Assembly (NCBI GenBank): GCA_003151275.1
Contig: PLXC01000089.1
Coordinates: 1 to 34,197, forward strand
Direction of reading: 5' to 3'
From: Candidatus Melainabacteria bacterium
GTDB lineage: Bacteria; Cyanobacteriota; Vampirovibrionia; Obscuribacterales; Obscuribacteraceae
DNA: 34,197 nucleotides
Shown: positions 23,751 through 34,126 of the stretch, piece by piece
Position numbering within the stretch: the stretch's first letter is position 1
How the letters are laid out: the number at the start of each line of letters is the position of its first letter
Translations under genes and position numbers: made by a program
The notes under the pieces: generated by a model
Told to the model about the DNA's origin: nothing
Database searches by the model: none
Seen by the model: the letters and a program-made list of their open reading frames with translations, nothing else

Positions 23751-24332
23751 ATGAAATTTCAGATCAGCGAAGAATCGGTGGCAACACTTTCTGAACAAGC
23801 CGAAGTATCTATCGCTTTTGATTATGATCACATGCTCGAACTGACGATTGTACGGAACGGATTGGGTGGCTTCGTTTTGGAGGAGCGGCGTTTGTCAGTT
23901 CCTCGGACAAAGGATTATGACGCTGTCCACGAAGACCGTCCTTCAAGTTGGTCTCAGCGGTTCGATGTATCGAATTGGGGTTTCATTGTCGCTCGCTCGG
24001 AGGGTCAGCGAATCGGTGGTGCGGTCGTTGCATTTGATACCAACACCGTGGGAATGTTAGAAGGTCGTCGCGATCTTTCTGTTCTTTGGGATATCAGAAT
24101 TGCTCCAACTTTTCGAGGTAAAGGTGTGGGTGCCTCGTTGTTTAAGGCTACTGAGAAGTGGTCCGCAGAACGAGGTTGTCACCAGTTGAAAATTGAAACT
24201 CAGAACACAAATCTTTCAGCGTGCAGATTCTATCTTCGACAGGGCTGTACACTAGGAGCGATCAATCGTCTGGCTTATCCCGATCTGCCAGATGAAATTC
24301 AGATGATTTGGTACAAACATATCTATGGATAA
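23751..24332 (+). CDS. GNAT acetyltransferase, streptothricin-acetyltransferase-like
   Basis: 193 aa. The acetyl-CoA binding motif A is SVLWDIRIAPTFRGKGVGAS with R-G-K-G-V-G, followed by a helix LFKATEKWSAERGC. Then come QLKIETQNTNLSACRFYLRQ and GAINRLAYPDLPDEIQMIWY, a pattern shared with streptothricin acetyltransferases (Sat) and their relatives. Those enzymes acetylate the beta-lysine amino group of streptothricin. Many homologues in soil and water bacteria have unknown acceptors, so resistance is only possible. GAGGGA before the ATG supports the start. It is a single gene in a 160-base gap on each side. Confidence 0.85.
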   Translation: MKFQISEESVATLSEQAEVSIAFDYDHMLELTIVRNGLGGFVLEERRLSVPRTKDYDAVHEDRPSSWSQRFDVSNWGFIVARSEGQRIGGAVVAFDTNTVGMLEGRRDLSVLWDIRIAPTFRGKGVGASLFKATEKWSAERGCHQLKIETQNTNLSACRFYLRQGCTLGAINRLAYPDLPDEIQMIWYKHIYG

Positions 24333-24520
24333 CGATGAAATTCAAGTGCTCTGCAGAGAGACTGGCGCAATGACATTGAAGGTTTAGGGACTCTTCTATC
24401 AAACCACTTGCCCGCATTTGCAAATTTGATGCAAAGTCATTTCGGAAGAAAATAACCTCGTAATCAGGTTGCTCTTTGTTAGGATGAACTAGAGTGCATC
24501 CTTCGGCACAAGGTATAACT

Positions 24521-25000
24521 ATGAATCGCGCTCTTCTAAATCAGAGGCAAGCTAACTGGGTGACGAAATTATGGTGCCAATTATTTCTATCCGTTCTCTC
24601 TGTGTTGCTGCTGATCAACACTTGTGGAGCAAAGCTTTATGCGGCGACTGCAGACGAAGCTCTCACGCAAGGCGAGATACTACTCAATAACCGGGACTAC
24701 AATGGTGCAATCCGTGCTTTTGATAAATCCATAAGTGACAATTCTAACGATTCCCTGGCTTACAGTTATCGAGGATTGGCTCATTTCAGATTGCATGAGT
24801 ATCAAAAAGCAATTGACGACTGCTCGAAAGCGATGCCGCTCGATCCAAATAATGCTTTGGTGTACTACTATCGAGCCGCCGCTTATCTAGAGCTGCATGC
24901 TTATGAGAAAGCGGTCCAAGATTGCACCACTGCAATTCGTCTTGTTCCAAGCCAGTCTGCAGTTGTTTTGATTGCCAGAGCTCGTGTTGTAGGGGCATGA
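24521..25000 (+). CDS. Small exported TPR protein, 159 aa
   Basis: The ATG at 24521 follows AAGG by 7 bases. An in-frame GTG at 24494 is an alternative. The N-terminus contains a long hydrophobic segment (CQLFLSVLSVLLLINTCGA), a signal peptide ending near LYAATA. Three TPR units follow: ALTQGEILLNNRDYNGAIRA, SLAYSYRGLAHFRLHEYQKA and ALVYYYRAAAYLELHAYEKA. The last repeat is followed by a short, atypical end (LIARARVVGA) that starts like another TPR helix, so the gene may have lost its 3' part. No downstream fragment was recognised. Confidence 0.75.
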   Translation: MNRALLNQRQANWVTKLWCQLFLSVLSVLLLINTCGAKLYAATADEALTQGEILLNNRDYNGAIRAFDKSISDNSNDSLAYSYRGLAHFRLHEYQKAIDDCSKAMPLDPNNALVYYYRAAAYLELHAYEKAVQDCTTAIRLVPSQSAVVLIARARVVGA

Positions 25001-25136
25001 ATCGAACGTGCTCAGCCCTGACTCACAGCTCTATGCACAATCAGCATAACTGGCTGTGACCTGACGATTTATTTGGCAAAGCGAATTCACACACCGTTCC
25101 ATTTAGCACATCATCCCGATACTTAATTCAGGGAAA

Positions 25137-27779
25137 ATGCTGTGGTCGGCACTTGAAATAGTGTGTATCGTTGCGATGTTTACTACGCGAATAATTACCA
25201 TGCACAAGAGACTTATCCAAGCACTGCTCGGCGCCCTTGTTTTTGTGGCTTACAGTACACAGACAGTCGCTGCCGGCAATGACGAACCCCATGATTTAAC
25301 GCCTGCGCTCAGGGCCACACCACTGCTGCTAAAGATGGGTATGGTCAATCCTAAAGACGGGGAGTACCGTCAGATTGAGGTAGTGATAGATTCCGGGTGG
25401 CACAAAACACGCAAAGTTAAGACGCATGGATGGGTTCTGGCTGGCGACGGCAAACATGCACTTTGCTGGAACGGGCAATTGTATTCCCTGGAAAGCGTTG
25501 GTTCGCCTGCCGATTTGCGCTCGGACGTCTTGGCTGCCACCATTGGCAGTGATCAATATATACCTGAGGGGATTGACTGGCGCTCATGCGATAATCGGAA
25601 AATCCCGCTCTTGCTGTGCCTTGGACAACGAGATCTTGCATCCCAGTTATGGACGGCAAGCGATAGCAAAATACATTCAGGAAAGCAAGGTAAAGGTACC
25701 ACTGATGAGTGGTATGTGAATGGAATCATGAAGCAGTTTTTGTTTGCTTGGCTGACTGGACTATGGGACCGGGCTGCCGGTGCTCATGAGCTAGGCGATG
25801 ATGCAATCGCGCTGGCCTGCGTACAACAATATGTTGATGCGCTGAAGGGTCCGGCTGCTGCGGCCTTGAAAAGCGACGAGCGAGAAGGTAATTCGCAAGG
25901 TTTTGAGGCATTAGCAGAGCAGTTACTGAAGGATCAGCAAAGGCGCAATGCCAAGAAAAAGGTTGGCGCCAGCCCGGCGTCAAGTGATCCCGCTCAAGCT
26001 GGTCAGGCCAGGTTTCTGATTGAGCAGCTCGATGAAGCGACCGGACATGTTGAGGCCGTGCCGGGTCCGACCTGCATGGATGATAATACTAGCTTTGATC
26101 AACTTCTCAAGCTCGGTCCCAGTGCAGTAGGATCTTTGATCGAATGCCTTGATACCGACCCGCGTCTCACTCGCATTGTGCAACGTGGACGCCCATGGAG
26201 TCCAGCCATTGGCATAGAACCCGTCAGCCAGATAGCTTACACAGCGCTTTGCGCGATCATCGGCCGGGAATTTGGAACGTCAGACCAACCATGGGAATCT
26301 GAACGCCACGAGCTGGCCAAAAAGATCCGGCAATACTGGGGCATGGCAAATAAGGAACCCGTTGAAAAAAGGTGGCTAAATATCCTGGCGGATGATCGGG
26401 CGCAGAATCAATGGCTGGACGCCGCAAATAATATTGTTACTCCTGCTAACAACGAGCCGGGATGCAGTTCAGCTACTGGAGCTGTCACTTACGTTGACGC
26501 ATACATCCCAATGATGATCGAACATCATTCTTTGGGTAAAACGCGCGGTGAGCAACTAAGAAGCGAGACGAAACAGAGCGTTTCAGGGCTCATGTCGAAG
26601 AGAGCGTTTGAAATGTGGAAGTCCAATCGACAGCACGAAGCAGTACATATGATCATGGATCTTGGGCTCTGGGACGGGCGCCACCAAGTCGATGATATAA
26701 AGCGTTTTTCCCAAATGGTGGCTGCCACTAAGAATTTCCGCGCACCAAAAGTGTTTGGTGAGTTTGAAACCTGGTCCGAAATTCTAGGCAACCTTTACGA
26801 AGCTCGCCTCGTGTGCGGCGATCGAACGGCCATCGACGATTATTTCAAGATGATCAGATCGATAATTCCGCAAAATGTGGAAGGCGATAAAGTATTCACA
26901 TTCATTTTTCACCGTTACGGAGATTCGGGTGTTCAGAAGCAGACAGATTTGCTCTTCTCGGATAGGAGTTCTTCTTGGAACCCGAAACATTCTCACACCG
27001 CGTCAGGATTTCGTCCTGATCTTTGGGCAAGTCCACTTCTCAGCTCTAAAATTGTCAGGGCTCTTTGTTTAGAATTTCTGGCGGACAGGAAAACGGTGGG
27101 GAAGAGCTTCCCCCATTCATCGAACGGTCGTGCAGGTGTTGACCTAAAGTCAGCAACTGACGTTATGTGCGGCCCGTATGAAGCGGACAGTGGAACCTCC
27201 ATGTTTCTCAAGGACAGACGCACGGCACCACGAGATGCGAGTGCAAAGCAATCGTATGATTTTAATACCGCAGACTTTGTGGCTTCGCGACTTTCAAGGG
27301 TAGATGGGTTTCCTCGATTTGCCCTGAACGGCAATTTGAAAGAGCGAAAAGCGGCCATTGAGACATCGATCAAATTACTCACACAGTACGGGGCCGCATT
27401 GTCACGGCGCGAGTCGATCACAGACCTGTATGGACAAGCACAAATCCAATTCGCCTTCCCGCAGCTATCCAAGCCAGCCACACCTGCTGATGTGAGTAAC
27501 GGTCTAGCTATGTTTTCGCTCTCTGACAAAGGCAGCGCTTCTGTGGTGCCGTTGAAACTACCTGCTGAAGCATTTCGCAAGGATGCAGCTCTGGCAAAGT
27601 CATCTTTTGATCCAGAACAGGGAACTGTATGGCAAGCGGAAGAAGTGACAATAGCGGGAAGCAAGAAGAGATTTTACGGCTTCGTCAGCAAGCACTTCTT
27701 TGGACTGCTGCCAGCCAAGCAAGTTGTAATTTACGAATCTAAGGACTCCAAATTCTCCACCGAGCCGTCGGCACATTGA
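25137..27779 (+). CDS. Large exported protein of unknown function, 880 aa
   Basis: A signal peptide is best explained by the ATG at 25200 (MHKRLIQALLGALVFVAYST, cleavage near VAA). The frame opens at 25137, where AGGG precedes an ATG. The N-terminal region, about 60-130, is beta-rich (IEVVIDSGWHKTRKVKTHGW, HALCWNGQLYSLESV). A helical middle contains a HEAT-like helix (SFDQLLKLGPSAVGSLIECL, about 318-337). The C-terminal third is Ser/Ala rich, ends in a beta pair (KRFYGFVSKHFFGLLPAKQV) and has no family I recognise. No catalytic motif is visible. It probably stands alone, with converging transcription at its end. Confidence 0.75.
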   Translation: MLWSALEIVCIVAMFTTRIITMHKRLIQALLGALVFVAYSTQTVAAGNDEPHDLTPALRATPLLLKMGMVNPKDGEYRQIEVVIDSGWHKTRKVKTHGWVLAGDGKHALCWNGQLYSLESVGSPADLRSDVLAATIGSDQYIPEGIDWRSCDNRKIPLLLCLGQRDLASQLWTASDSKIHSGKQGKGTTDEWYVNGIMKQFLFAWLTGLWDRAAGAHELGDDAIALACVQQYVDALKGPAAAALKSDEREGNSQGFEALAEQLLKDQQRRNAKKKVGASPASSDPAQAGQARFLIEQLDEATGHVEAVPGPTCMDDNTSFDQLLKLGPSAVGSLIECLDTDPRLTRIVQRGRPWSPAIGIEPVSQIAYTALCAIIGREFGTSDQPWESERHELAKKIRQYWGMANKEPVEKRWLNILADDRAQNQWLDAANNIVTPANNEPGCSSATGAVTYVDAYIPMMIEHHSLGKTRGEQLRSETKQSVSGLMSKRAFEMWKSNRQHEAVHMIMDLGLWDGRHQVDDIKRFSQMVAATKNFRAPKVFGEFETWSEILGNLYEARLVCGDRTAIDDYFKMIRSIIPQNVEGDKVFTFIFHRYGDSGVQKQTDLLFSDRSSSWNPKHSHTASGFRPDLWASPLLSSKIVRALCLEFLADRKTVGKSFPHSSNGRAGVDLKSATDVMCGPYEADSGTSMFLKDRRTAPRDASAKQSYDFNTADFVASRLSRVDGFPRFALNGNLKERKAAIETSIKLLTQYGAALSRRESITDLYGQAQIQFAFPQLSKPATPADVSNGLAMFSLSDKGSASVVPLKLPAEAFRKDAALAKSSFDPEQGTVWQAEEVTIAGSKKRFYGFVSKHFFGLLPAKQVVIYESKDSKFSTEPSAH

Positions 27780-27824
27780 CGAGTGCTCGAATATCAGCTC
27801 GTGCTTCCGTTTTATTTCGCTCTT

Positions 27825-28655
27825 CTATTTGCGGATTTCAAAAAGGTCTTTGGCGTCCGTGCTAGAGGCTCGGGTTTCGTTGCTGATGAGCACCTCCCGT
27901 AGTGACTTGGAAAGTTTGTAACCGGATGGTGCGGTATAAACGTTGGCGGGCGGCGTGATCTCGGATGCCGATTGTGTGGAAAGCATCATATGCTGTTCTC
28001 CATTTTCGTTAAGTCCGGTCATCCAATCTGTGCCTGCTTTCATCTCCACAAACTTTAGTGCCACTCCACCGCCAGTTGGCATTCGAAGACTTTCGTAGAG
28101 AATTGATGCCACCTCTGATGCTACCAGAGTTTTACCGGGAAGAAATTCGCACACCGAATATGGTGTCACCAGGCGCTTTGCACGAACGCCACCTACAACA
28201 ACCCTCGATCGCTCTTCGTTACCTTCAGCGTACATTGATTTTTTGCCGAACAAGTATTGCGAGACTAGCCCGCCGCCTTCAAGGAACTTCTTCAAAGGGC
28301 ATGAATAGAAAATCTTATCGTCATTTCTAAACACCGTCACCTTCCAATCTGGTGCTTTTGCAACCAGCACGAATTTCCAGGAACCCGTGCTCTCGAGACG
28401 CAGTCCAGTCATGGACGCAATCTCTTTTAGATTTCCAAAGAAATAATGCTGCTGTTTCAGCTCAATTGTTTTTTCTTTTGCGTGGGTTTTAACGAACGTC
28501 TGTGCGGAACACTTCAAAGCAGACGTCCAAAACAGAATCAATACAAGATGCGGTAAAAGTGAATTCAAATCGTCCAACATCCGAGTGAGAAGTGCGATTT
28601 TAAGCTGGGTTCCTGCCGCTATACTACTCTGATCATTGGTGGTCCGCCTGGACAT
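27825..28655 (-). CDS. Exported hypothetical protein, up to 276 aa
   Basis: A hydrophobic segment near residues 30-50 (LNSLLPHLVLILFWTSALKC) is a signal peptide or anchor. If so, translation may start at the ATG at 28580 rather than 28655, though neither has a good ribosome binding site. The mature part has alternating strands (WKFVLVAKAPDWKVTVFRN, RVVVGGVRAKRLVTPYSVCE). I do not recognise a family. The middle has a Gly-rich turn region (LEGGGLVSQYLFGKK). It converges with the 880-aa gene and lies 47 bases downstream of the coiled-coil gene on the same strand, so the two may form an operon. Confidence 0.6.
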   Translation of the reverse strand: MSRRTTNDQSSIAAGTQLKIALLTRMLDDLNSLLPHLVLILFWTSALKCSAQTFVKTHAKEKTIELKQQHYFFGNLKEIASMTGLRLESTGSWKFVLVAKAPDWKVTVFRNDDKIFYSCPLKKFLEGGGLVSQYLFGKKSMYAEGNEERSRVVVGGVRAKRLVTPYSVCEFLPGKTLVASEVASILYESLRMPTGGGVALKFVEMKAGTDWMTGLNENGEQHMMLSTQSASEITPPANVYTAPSGYKLSKSLREVLISNETRASSTDAKDLFEIRK

Positions 28656-28702
28656 AGTTGACAGCGCGACCTAGGAGGTCGGCATCCGTACTTGCTGCTT
28701 CT

Positions 28703-29107
28703 TTAGCAAAAAGCATCTATATCAACCTTAGCCCACCAACAATTTTCGTGCTGCAAGTCTTGCCAGACCTCCACTGTTTTGCCTTTGAGAACGACTGCGC
28801 CATCCTCACTGTATGTGGTTTCTAGGACGTTTTTCACGGCTAAGTCGTCATGCACCAAGCTGTATCCGTCGGCGTTGTCCTGGATTTGAAAGAGCAAATA
28901 TCTAATTCCAACACTGGCACCATCTTTGAACGATTTCGGTTCAAATCGTTGACTGCCAATGTGAAGTTCAAATTCTCCTTGCGGCTTCTCTTGGCTTGAT
29001 TGCAATTCGAGATTCTGAATACGCTTCTCGAAGGCTGCCAGCTTATTTTGGGTTTCGGAATCGGTTGCCAATTTGCCGTTGCTCCTCGCGCTTGCGTAAC
29101 TGAGCAA
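28703..29107 (-). CDS. Hypothetical protein with a short coiled coil, 134 aa
   Basis: The N-terminal part (about 15-40: QNKLAAFEKRIQNLELQ) has a heptad pattern typical of a short coiled coil. The rest is a beta-rich domain (GEFELHIGSQRFEPKSF, IRYLLFQIQDNADGYSLV, GAVVLKGKTVEVWQDLQ) ending in WWAKVDIDAFC. The frame opens with a TTG at 29107. A second TTG 36 bases downstream has AGGAG 10 bases before it. I do not recognise the family. It may be co-transcribed with the gene at 27825-28655. Confidence 0.55.
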   Translation of the reverse strand: MLSYASARSNGKLATDSETQNKLAAFEKRIQNLELQSSQEKPQGEFELHIGSQRFEPKSFKDGASVGIRYLLFQIQDNADGYSLVHDDLAVKNVLETTYSEDGAVVLKGKTVEVWQDLQHENCWWAKVDIDAFC

Positions 29108-29258
29108 TCTTACACTTGTAGAGCAAAGAATTGGTAGACGGCTGTCGGATCAGCGCTGCGGTTTCTGGACTGGCGATTCTTTAAGAAGCCACTTTTTTAT
29201 TCTTCTGTGGTTTAGAAGATTTGGCCACGTTGTTGACACACAGACTTGATTAAGGAGT

Positions 29259-30473
29259 TTAAGCAGCAAGTAATATCGGCATGGTTTGTGCAGTTCCAGG
29301 CATCCAGCCCATCTGAGTTAGAACGTCGATTAAGGATGCTCCTGTCCAGTGGCATTGATGCAGAGTAAAGATTGCTTGCTCTATGGTTAAGTTTCCTTCG
29401 GCGATTAAGAGGTGACAACGAATCGCGATTTGCAGGGCTGTCTCTTCGATCAGGTTGTACCTAAGCAACATATTGTTGAACGGCAACTTGCTGGCGTAAC
29501 TTACAGCGAGAGCCTTTTCCGTGTTCTCTTGCGTGACCAATCCGGAACGATGTAACAGTGTTGCCAGATCAACTGCCTGTAGACGATTGATATTTAAACG
29601 GGAAACAGCTGGTACAGAAAAGACTACATCTGTGCCATCCTTTATAACCTTTCTAAGCGCTTTGGCAGCCTGTTCCAGTGAGAGCGACTGATTGTTGACC
29701 ATTTGCTGCAACTCTAACGCCGCATCCAGACTTTGCTCACTTATAAATCCAAATTGAATGAGGACCTGGCCAATTTGCTCCTCTTGGGTCAGACTGAGTT
29801 CCAGAGCTGTTAGCAAATCTCCCTTGTTGACCAATTCGGCCATGATCAGAAGTTCTCCAATCAGTACCGTTTCTGAAATACCGAGCTCAACGCCGATTGA
29901 ATTTAAGCTGTTTTCGATTGATACACCGATGTTTGCGACCGCTTTTATAGCGACCACGGCTTGAGTACGATTGATCAGTCCATCGCGAATCAGAACAAGC
30001 GTGTTAAGCGCGGCTTCGACAACTTGTTCAGTTAATACATTTTTCAAAACCAAAATTCTGCCCAAGGGAAGATTTAAGTGCTGACTCGTTTTAAGAGCTT
30101 CAGCAAGCTGATCTTTATTCAGCAAACCTGAAAGAACAAGCAGTTCACCGATTTGATTGACCTCAACTTTTTTAGCGGGTGCACAACCGGTGTGTTCGAG
30201 AGCTCGGTCCAGATCGACTCGGTATCTTGCCACAACAGCGATAGCTTTGGCGGCGGCTTCGAGAGTGAGTACTCGACTGCGAACTAGTAGCTGAGCGCGC
30301 ACAGCGGCTTCGACAGTTTCCGCGGTAACAAGCCCCAGCATGACTAGCACTCTTTCAGCCGGGAGGCCAGTGCGAGTGGCTACTTGAGAGGCATTGGTCA
30401 AGTCAGCGATGGCCACGAGTTTGGCGCTCTTAAGAATGTCACCGATTTGTATGTTGCAGCCGAGAGTTTTCAT
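29259..30473 (-). CDS. Protein of four tandem MshEN/T2SSE_N-like repeats, 404 aa
   Basis: Almost the whole protein is four units of about 97 residues, starting near 10, 108, 205 and 303. Each has the form of the N-terminal domain of type II secretion and pilus ATPases: IGELLVLSGLLNKDQLAEAL then LGRILVLKNVLTEQVVEAAL in unit 2, IGELLIMAELVNKGDLLTAL then IGQVLIQFGFISEQSLDAAL in unit 3. Each half-unit pair is followed by a helix with LTLEAAAKA, INRTQAVVA, LSLEQAAKA or LTIEQAIFT. No ATPase domain follows, so this is a stand-alone repeat protein. MshEN domains in some ATPases bind cyclic di-GMP. AGGA 8 bases before the ATG supports the start. No signal peptide. Confidence 0.75.
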   Translation of the reverse strand: MKTLGCNIQIGDILKSAKLVAIADLTNASQVATRTGLPAERVLVMLGLVTAETVEAAVRAQLLVRSRVLTLEAAAKAIAVVARYRVDLDRALEHTGCAPAKKVEVNQIGELLVLSGLLNKDQLAEALKTSQHLNLPLGRILVLKNVLTEQVVEAALNTLVLIRDGLINRTQAVVAIKAVANIGVSIENSLNSIGVELGISETVLIGELLIMAELVNKGDLLTALELSLTQEEQIGQVLIQFGFISEQSLDAALELQQMVNNQSLSLEQAAKALRKVIKDGTDVVFSVPAVSRLNINRLQAVDLATLLHRSGLVTQENTEKALAVSYASKLPFNNMLLRYNLIEETALQIAIRCHLLIAEGNLTIEQAIFTLHQCHWTGASLIDVLTQMGWMPGTAQTMPILLAA

Positions 30474-30747
30474 TTTTTTGTCCTAGAAATCCACTTAGGG
30501 TTAACAGGCAGTCCGGAAAAAATAGGAGGTGCTGGTTAAGCAATTGAAAGATTGGAAAGTTCTTGGTTCCAAAAACATGTTTAACTTGGCTTCATCATCT
30601 AAATGAATCCACGACGAATTGGCTATGCGTCATGCATCCGTTCGATAGCGGTTCGGATTTTGGGCTATCGATACAAGGCAAAATGAGGCTCTCTTTTAAC
30701 TGTCTCTAAGCAAATCGGGCATTTTTGAGAGGATTGCAAGTGCTGAC
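30474..30747 (+). other. Intergenic region upstream of carB
   Basis: No gene is seen between the minus-strand MshEN-like gene and carB. It holds the start region of the minus-strand gene and, further right, the carB promoter described separately. I see no attenuator or leader peptide. Confidence 0.3.
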
Positions 30748-30789
30748 TTAGGTATGCCTAACCTTTCCTCTTTGCCTCTTCGGTATAAT
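30748..30789 (+). promoter_or_regulatory. Probable carB promoter with upstream dyad
   Basis: A perfect TATAAT lies at 30784-30789, 52 bases before the carB ATG. No good -35 is seen at 17 bases (accttt at 30761-30766). A short dyad TTAGG-tatg-CCTAA stands at 30748-30761, overlapping the -35 position, where a regulator could bind. The dyad and its role are inference. Confidence 0.4.
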
Positions 30790-30841
30790 GCCGAGTGATC
30801 AGCAGAACCCCCGTCCAGTCATGGTTTCCCTTCGGTAATAA

Positions 30842-33800
30842 ATGCCCAGAAGATCTGACATTAGTAAAGTCTTAGTTCTTGGAGCCGGACCGATCAGAAT
30901 TGGGCAAGCCTGCGAATTCGATTATTCCGGGACGCAAGCCTGCAAAGCTCTTAAAGATGAAGGCTATGAAGTTGTGCTCGTAAATTCGAACCCGGCCACG
31001 ATCATGACCGACCCGGGTCGGGCAACCAAAACTTATATTGAGCCGCTCACTGCGGCAGTCGTTAAACAAATTATCGAAATCGAACGCCCCGATGCCTTGC
31101 TGCCGACCGTAGGCGGTCAAACGGCGTTGAATGTGGCGGTCGAATTGGCCACATCCGGGTGTCTGGAGACGCTCGGCGTTGAGCTGATCGGTGCTTCCCT
31201 TCAATCGATCGAGATCGCTGAGGATCGGGAACTGTTCAAGGCGAAGATGCTGGAAATTGGCATGCCTTTGCCGAAGTCTGCCGTAATCCGGTCGGTTGAA
31301 GAGATAGGACAAATTGCTAAAGAGCTTGGATTTCCAGTCATCGTTCGACCAGCTTTCACTCTTGGTGGCAGCGGCAGTGGTATCGCATACAGTGAAGCGG
31401 AACTTTTGAAAGTTTGTGCGGATGGTTTGCAAGCCAGTCCAGTCAGCAAAGTTCTTTTGGAAGAAAGCATTGTCGGTTGGAAAGAATTGGAATTTGAAGT
31501 TGTGCGCGATAAAGCGGATAACTTTATTGTTGTCTGTTCGATTGAAAACATTGACCCGATGGGAATTCACACCGGTGATTCAATCACCGTGGCGCCAGTC
31601 CAGACCTTGTCCGATCCCGAGTTCCAGGTTTTACGAGAAGCGTCGAAAAAAATTATTCGAGCTGTTGGTATCGATTGTGGTGGTTCGAATATTCAATTCG
31701 CGATCAATCCGGTTAACGGCCAATTTGTCGTCATCGAAATGAATCCGAGAGTTTCTCGTTCTTCTGCCCTGGCAAGCAAAGCCACTGGTTACCCAATCGC
31801 TAAGGTCGCAGCCAAATTGGCTGTCGGACTGACTCTCGACGAAATTCGCAACGATATAGTCGGAGATGTATCCGCTTGCTTCGAACCTGTTTTGGACTAT
31901 GTCGTCACCAAATTGCCCAGATTTGAATTTGGAAAATTTTCGGGAAGCTGTGAAATTCTCGGAACGCAAATGAAATCTGTCGGAGAAGCGATGGGCATTG
32001 GATCGACTTTCCAAGAATCATTGCAGAAAGCTTTTCGCAGCTTAGAGCTCGGCGTGAACGGGTTCGCGCAGCTTCCCGGGCGGATTTCAACCGATCGCAG
32101 TGTTTGGGAAAAGCGCATGAGTGAGCGCTCTCGCTTTAGATTAATGGATGTCTGGGGCGCCTTTGCTGCCGGTTTGTCGATCGACGAGATCGTTGCTTTA
32201 AGTGGCTTCGACGCTTGGTTCCTGGCGAACCTGCAAGAGATTTTCATTATTGATAGAAGATTGAGCGAGCTAGTTCGTACATCGACTGAACATATTTCCA
32301 ACCTATTAAGCAAAGACGAATTGATCGGTCTCAAACAAATGGGGTTTGGAGATGCGCAAATTGCAAAATTATTCTCTGAACATGGTGCCACGGTTTCAGA
32401 AGATGTGGTCTATGAGCTGCGTAGATCGCTGGACGTTTTTCCGACATACAGAAAGGTTGACACTTGCGCAAGCGAGTTTCCTACGACATCTAATTATCTA
32501 TATTCCTCATACGGCGCCGATGAAAGTGAAGATGTGATTTCGGCACCTGGTTCAGAAAAGGTGATCATTCTAGGCAGCGGTCCTAACAGAATCGGTCAGG
32601 GCATTGAATTCGATTACTGTTGTGTTCAAGCAAGTTTGTGCCTGAAAGAACGGGGACTGACACCAATTATGGTGAACTGTAATCCTGAAACGGTATCAAC
32701 GGATTATGACGTTTCGAGTAAGTTGTACTTCGAACCGATCACGCTTGAAGATGTTTCCAACATAGTTTTGAGAGAAGGTAATCCAGGAATCATCATTCAA
32801 ATGGGGGGACAAACACCTCTTAAACTGGCGTCTGCTCTAGAGTCCCGCGGTTTCAGGCTGCTTGGCACGAGTGTTGAGTCGATCAATTTGGCTGAAGACA
32901 GAGATGCGTTTATTGGTCTTTTAAAGAGGTTGGGACTTAAGCGCCCGGCGGGCGCGGTGGCGTATTCGGTGCAAGAAGCTACTTCTGTCGCTGCAACCAT
33001 CGGCTATCCGGTCCTGATTCGACCAAGTTATGTGCTTGGTGGCAGAGCGATGCAGGTGGTTCACAATCCGGAGCAACTGCAGAAATTTCTCAGTGCAGGG
33101 TTCGCCGCCGCAGCTGGAGTGTTAATCGATAGATTCCTGACTGATGCCATTGAAGTTGACGTCGACGCGATTTCGGATGGACACGACACGGTCATTGCCG
33201 GAATCATGGAACATGTCGAGCAAGCTGGAATTCATTCCGGCGATAGTTCATGCTTTATGCCCCCGCAAAATTTGAACGCCCAAATAATTGAGCAGATGAC
33301 TTTGATCACCAAAGCAATTGCCGCCGAGCTTTCGGTAAAAGGATTTCTCAATATTCAGTTCGCCATCCATGCTGGGGAAGTGTATGTATTAGAAGCCAAT
33401 CCCCGAGCCAGTCGAACGGTACCATTCGTTTCGAAGGCAAGCGGAATACCATGGGCGTCAATTGGCACTCGCGTTATTTTGGGCGAATCGATCCCGTCAT
33501 TGAGTCACCTTTGGCAAGATCGTGTCGCTTGTGTCGCGGTGAAATCACCAGTACTGCCGTTTGATAAATTCCGCCAATCCGTAATCGCTCTTGGTCCCGA
33601 GATGCGCTCAACTGGGGAAGTTATGGGCATCGCCCAGGATGCCTGTTGCGCATTTAGCAAGGCCCAAAATGGTGCTAATCGCGAAACCAGGCAGACAAAA
33701 GCTGTCATTGTTTCTGCGACAGCTGAATGTTTGTCTCAAGCCGCAGACCTGCTCAGTCAGTACGCTGCTCTTGGACTGAAGCTTTACATCACGGACACAT

Positions 33801-34126
33801 TATCCAACAGTCTTTTTGCGCCTCACCTGAATCTTTTGGACACATCCACGATGGAGCGGACGAGAGAAGGTTTGCAGGCTCAAGGCATTGATTTGATTGT
33901 GAGCTTGTCATTGATTGATGCCTTTGATGCGCGTGAACAAAACTTGCGCAGGGCCGGCATCGATCTTGGCATAGTGGTGACAATGACAGTTGCAGAAGCG
34001 AAGCAAATCGGCATCTCGATAAATTGCGGTCAGATTCATGACGCACCACCTGTAAGCTTGCAAGACCTGCATTTACAAGGGGCACTGAGTTTCATTCCAC
34101 CTGCGAAAAATTTGGCCACCACTTAG
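30842..34126 (+). CDS. carB: Carbamoyl phosphate synthase, large subunit
   Basis: Makes carbamoyl phosphate from bicarbonate, ATP and ammonia delivered by the small subunit, for pyrimidine and arginine synthesis. The two homologous ATP-grasp halves are clear: first [20 protein letters not shown] with [11 protein letters not shown] and [10 protein letters not shown]; second [19 protein letters not shown] with [11 protein letters not shown] and [12 protein letters not shown]. The allosteric MGS domain covers the last ~140 residues but is divergent ([14 protein letters not shown]), lacking the usual glycine-rich phosphate-binding loop. At 1094 aa it is slightly longer than average. carA is not adjacent, as the upstream gene is unrelated and on the other strand. 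The last codons and the stop lie within a repeat copy (34115-34131). Confidence 0.96.
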   Translation: MPRRSDISKVLVLGAGPIRIGQACEFDYSGTQACKALKDEGYEVVLVNSNPATIMTDPGRATKTYIEPLTAAVVKQIIEIERPDALLPTVGGQTALNVAVELATSGCLETLGVELIGASLQSIEIAEDRELFKAKMLEIGMPLPKSAVIRSVEEIGQIAKELGFPVIVRPAFTLGGSGSGIAYSEAELLKVCADGLQASPVSKVLLEESIVGWKELEFEVVRDKADNFIVVCSIENIDPMGIHTGDSITVAPVQTLSDPEFQVLREASKKIIRAVGIDCGGSNIQFAINPVNGQFVVIEMNPRVSRSSALASKATGYPIAKVAAKLAVGLTLDEIRNDIVGDVSACFEPVLDYVVTKLPRFEFGKFSGSCEILGTQMKSVGEAMGIGSTFQESLQKAFRSLELGVNGFAQLPGRISTDRSVWEKRMSERSRFRLMDVWGAFAAGLSIDEIVALSGFDAWFLANLQEIFIIDRRLSELVRTSTEHISNLLSKDELIGLKQMGFGDAQIAKLFSEHGATVSEDVVYELRRSLDVFPTYRKVDTCASEFPTTSNYLYSSYGADESEDVISAPGSEKVIILGSGPNRIGQGIEFDYCCVQASLCLKERGLTPIMVNCNPETVSTDYDVSSKLYFEPITLEDVSNIVLREGNPGIIIQMGGQTPLKLASALESRGFRLLGTSVESINLAEDRDAFIGLLKRLGLKRPAGAVAYSVQEATSVAATIGYPVLIRPSYVLGGRAMQVVHNPEQLQKFLSAGFAAAAGVLIDRFLTDAIEVDVDAISDGHDTVIAGIMEHVEQAGIHSGDSSCFMPPQNLNAQIIEQMTLITKAIAAELSVKGFLNIQFAIHAGEVYVLEANPRASRTVPFVSKASGIPWASIGTRVILGESIPSLSHLWQDRVACVAVKSPVLPFDKFRQSVIALGPEMRSTGEVMGIAQDACCAFSKAQNGANRETRQTKAVIVSATAECLSQAADLLSQYAALGLKLYITDTLSNSLFAPHLNLLDTSTMERTREGLQAQGIDLIVSLSLIDAFDAREQNLRRAGIDLGIVVTMTVAEAKQIGISINCGQIHDAPPVSLQDLHLQGALSFIPPAKNLATT

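Noticed and set aside
29184..29215. Terminator after the MshEN-like gene
   Set aside because: A stem (aagccac/gtggttt) exists, but no T-run follows it on the minus strand.
30872..31570. Minus-strand ORF of 232 codons inside carB
   Set aside because: It is antisense to a highly conserved coding region and has no recognisable motif.
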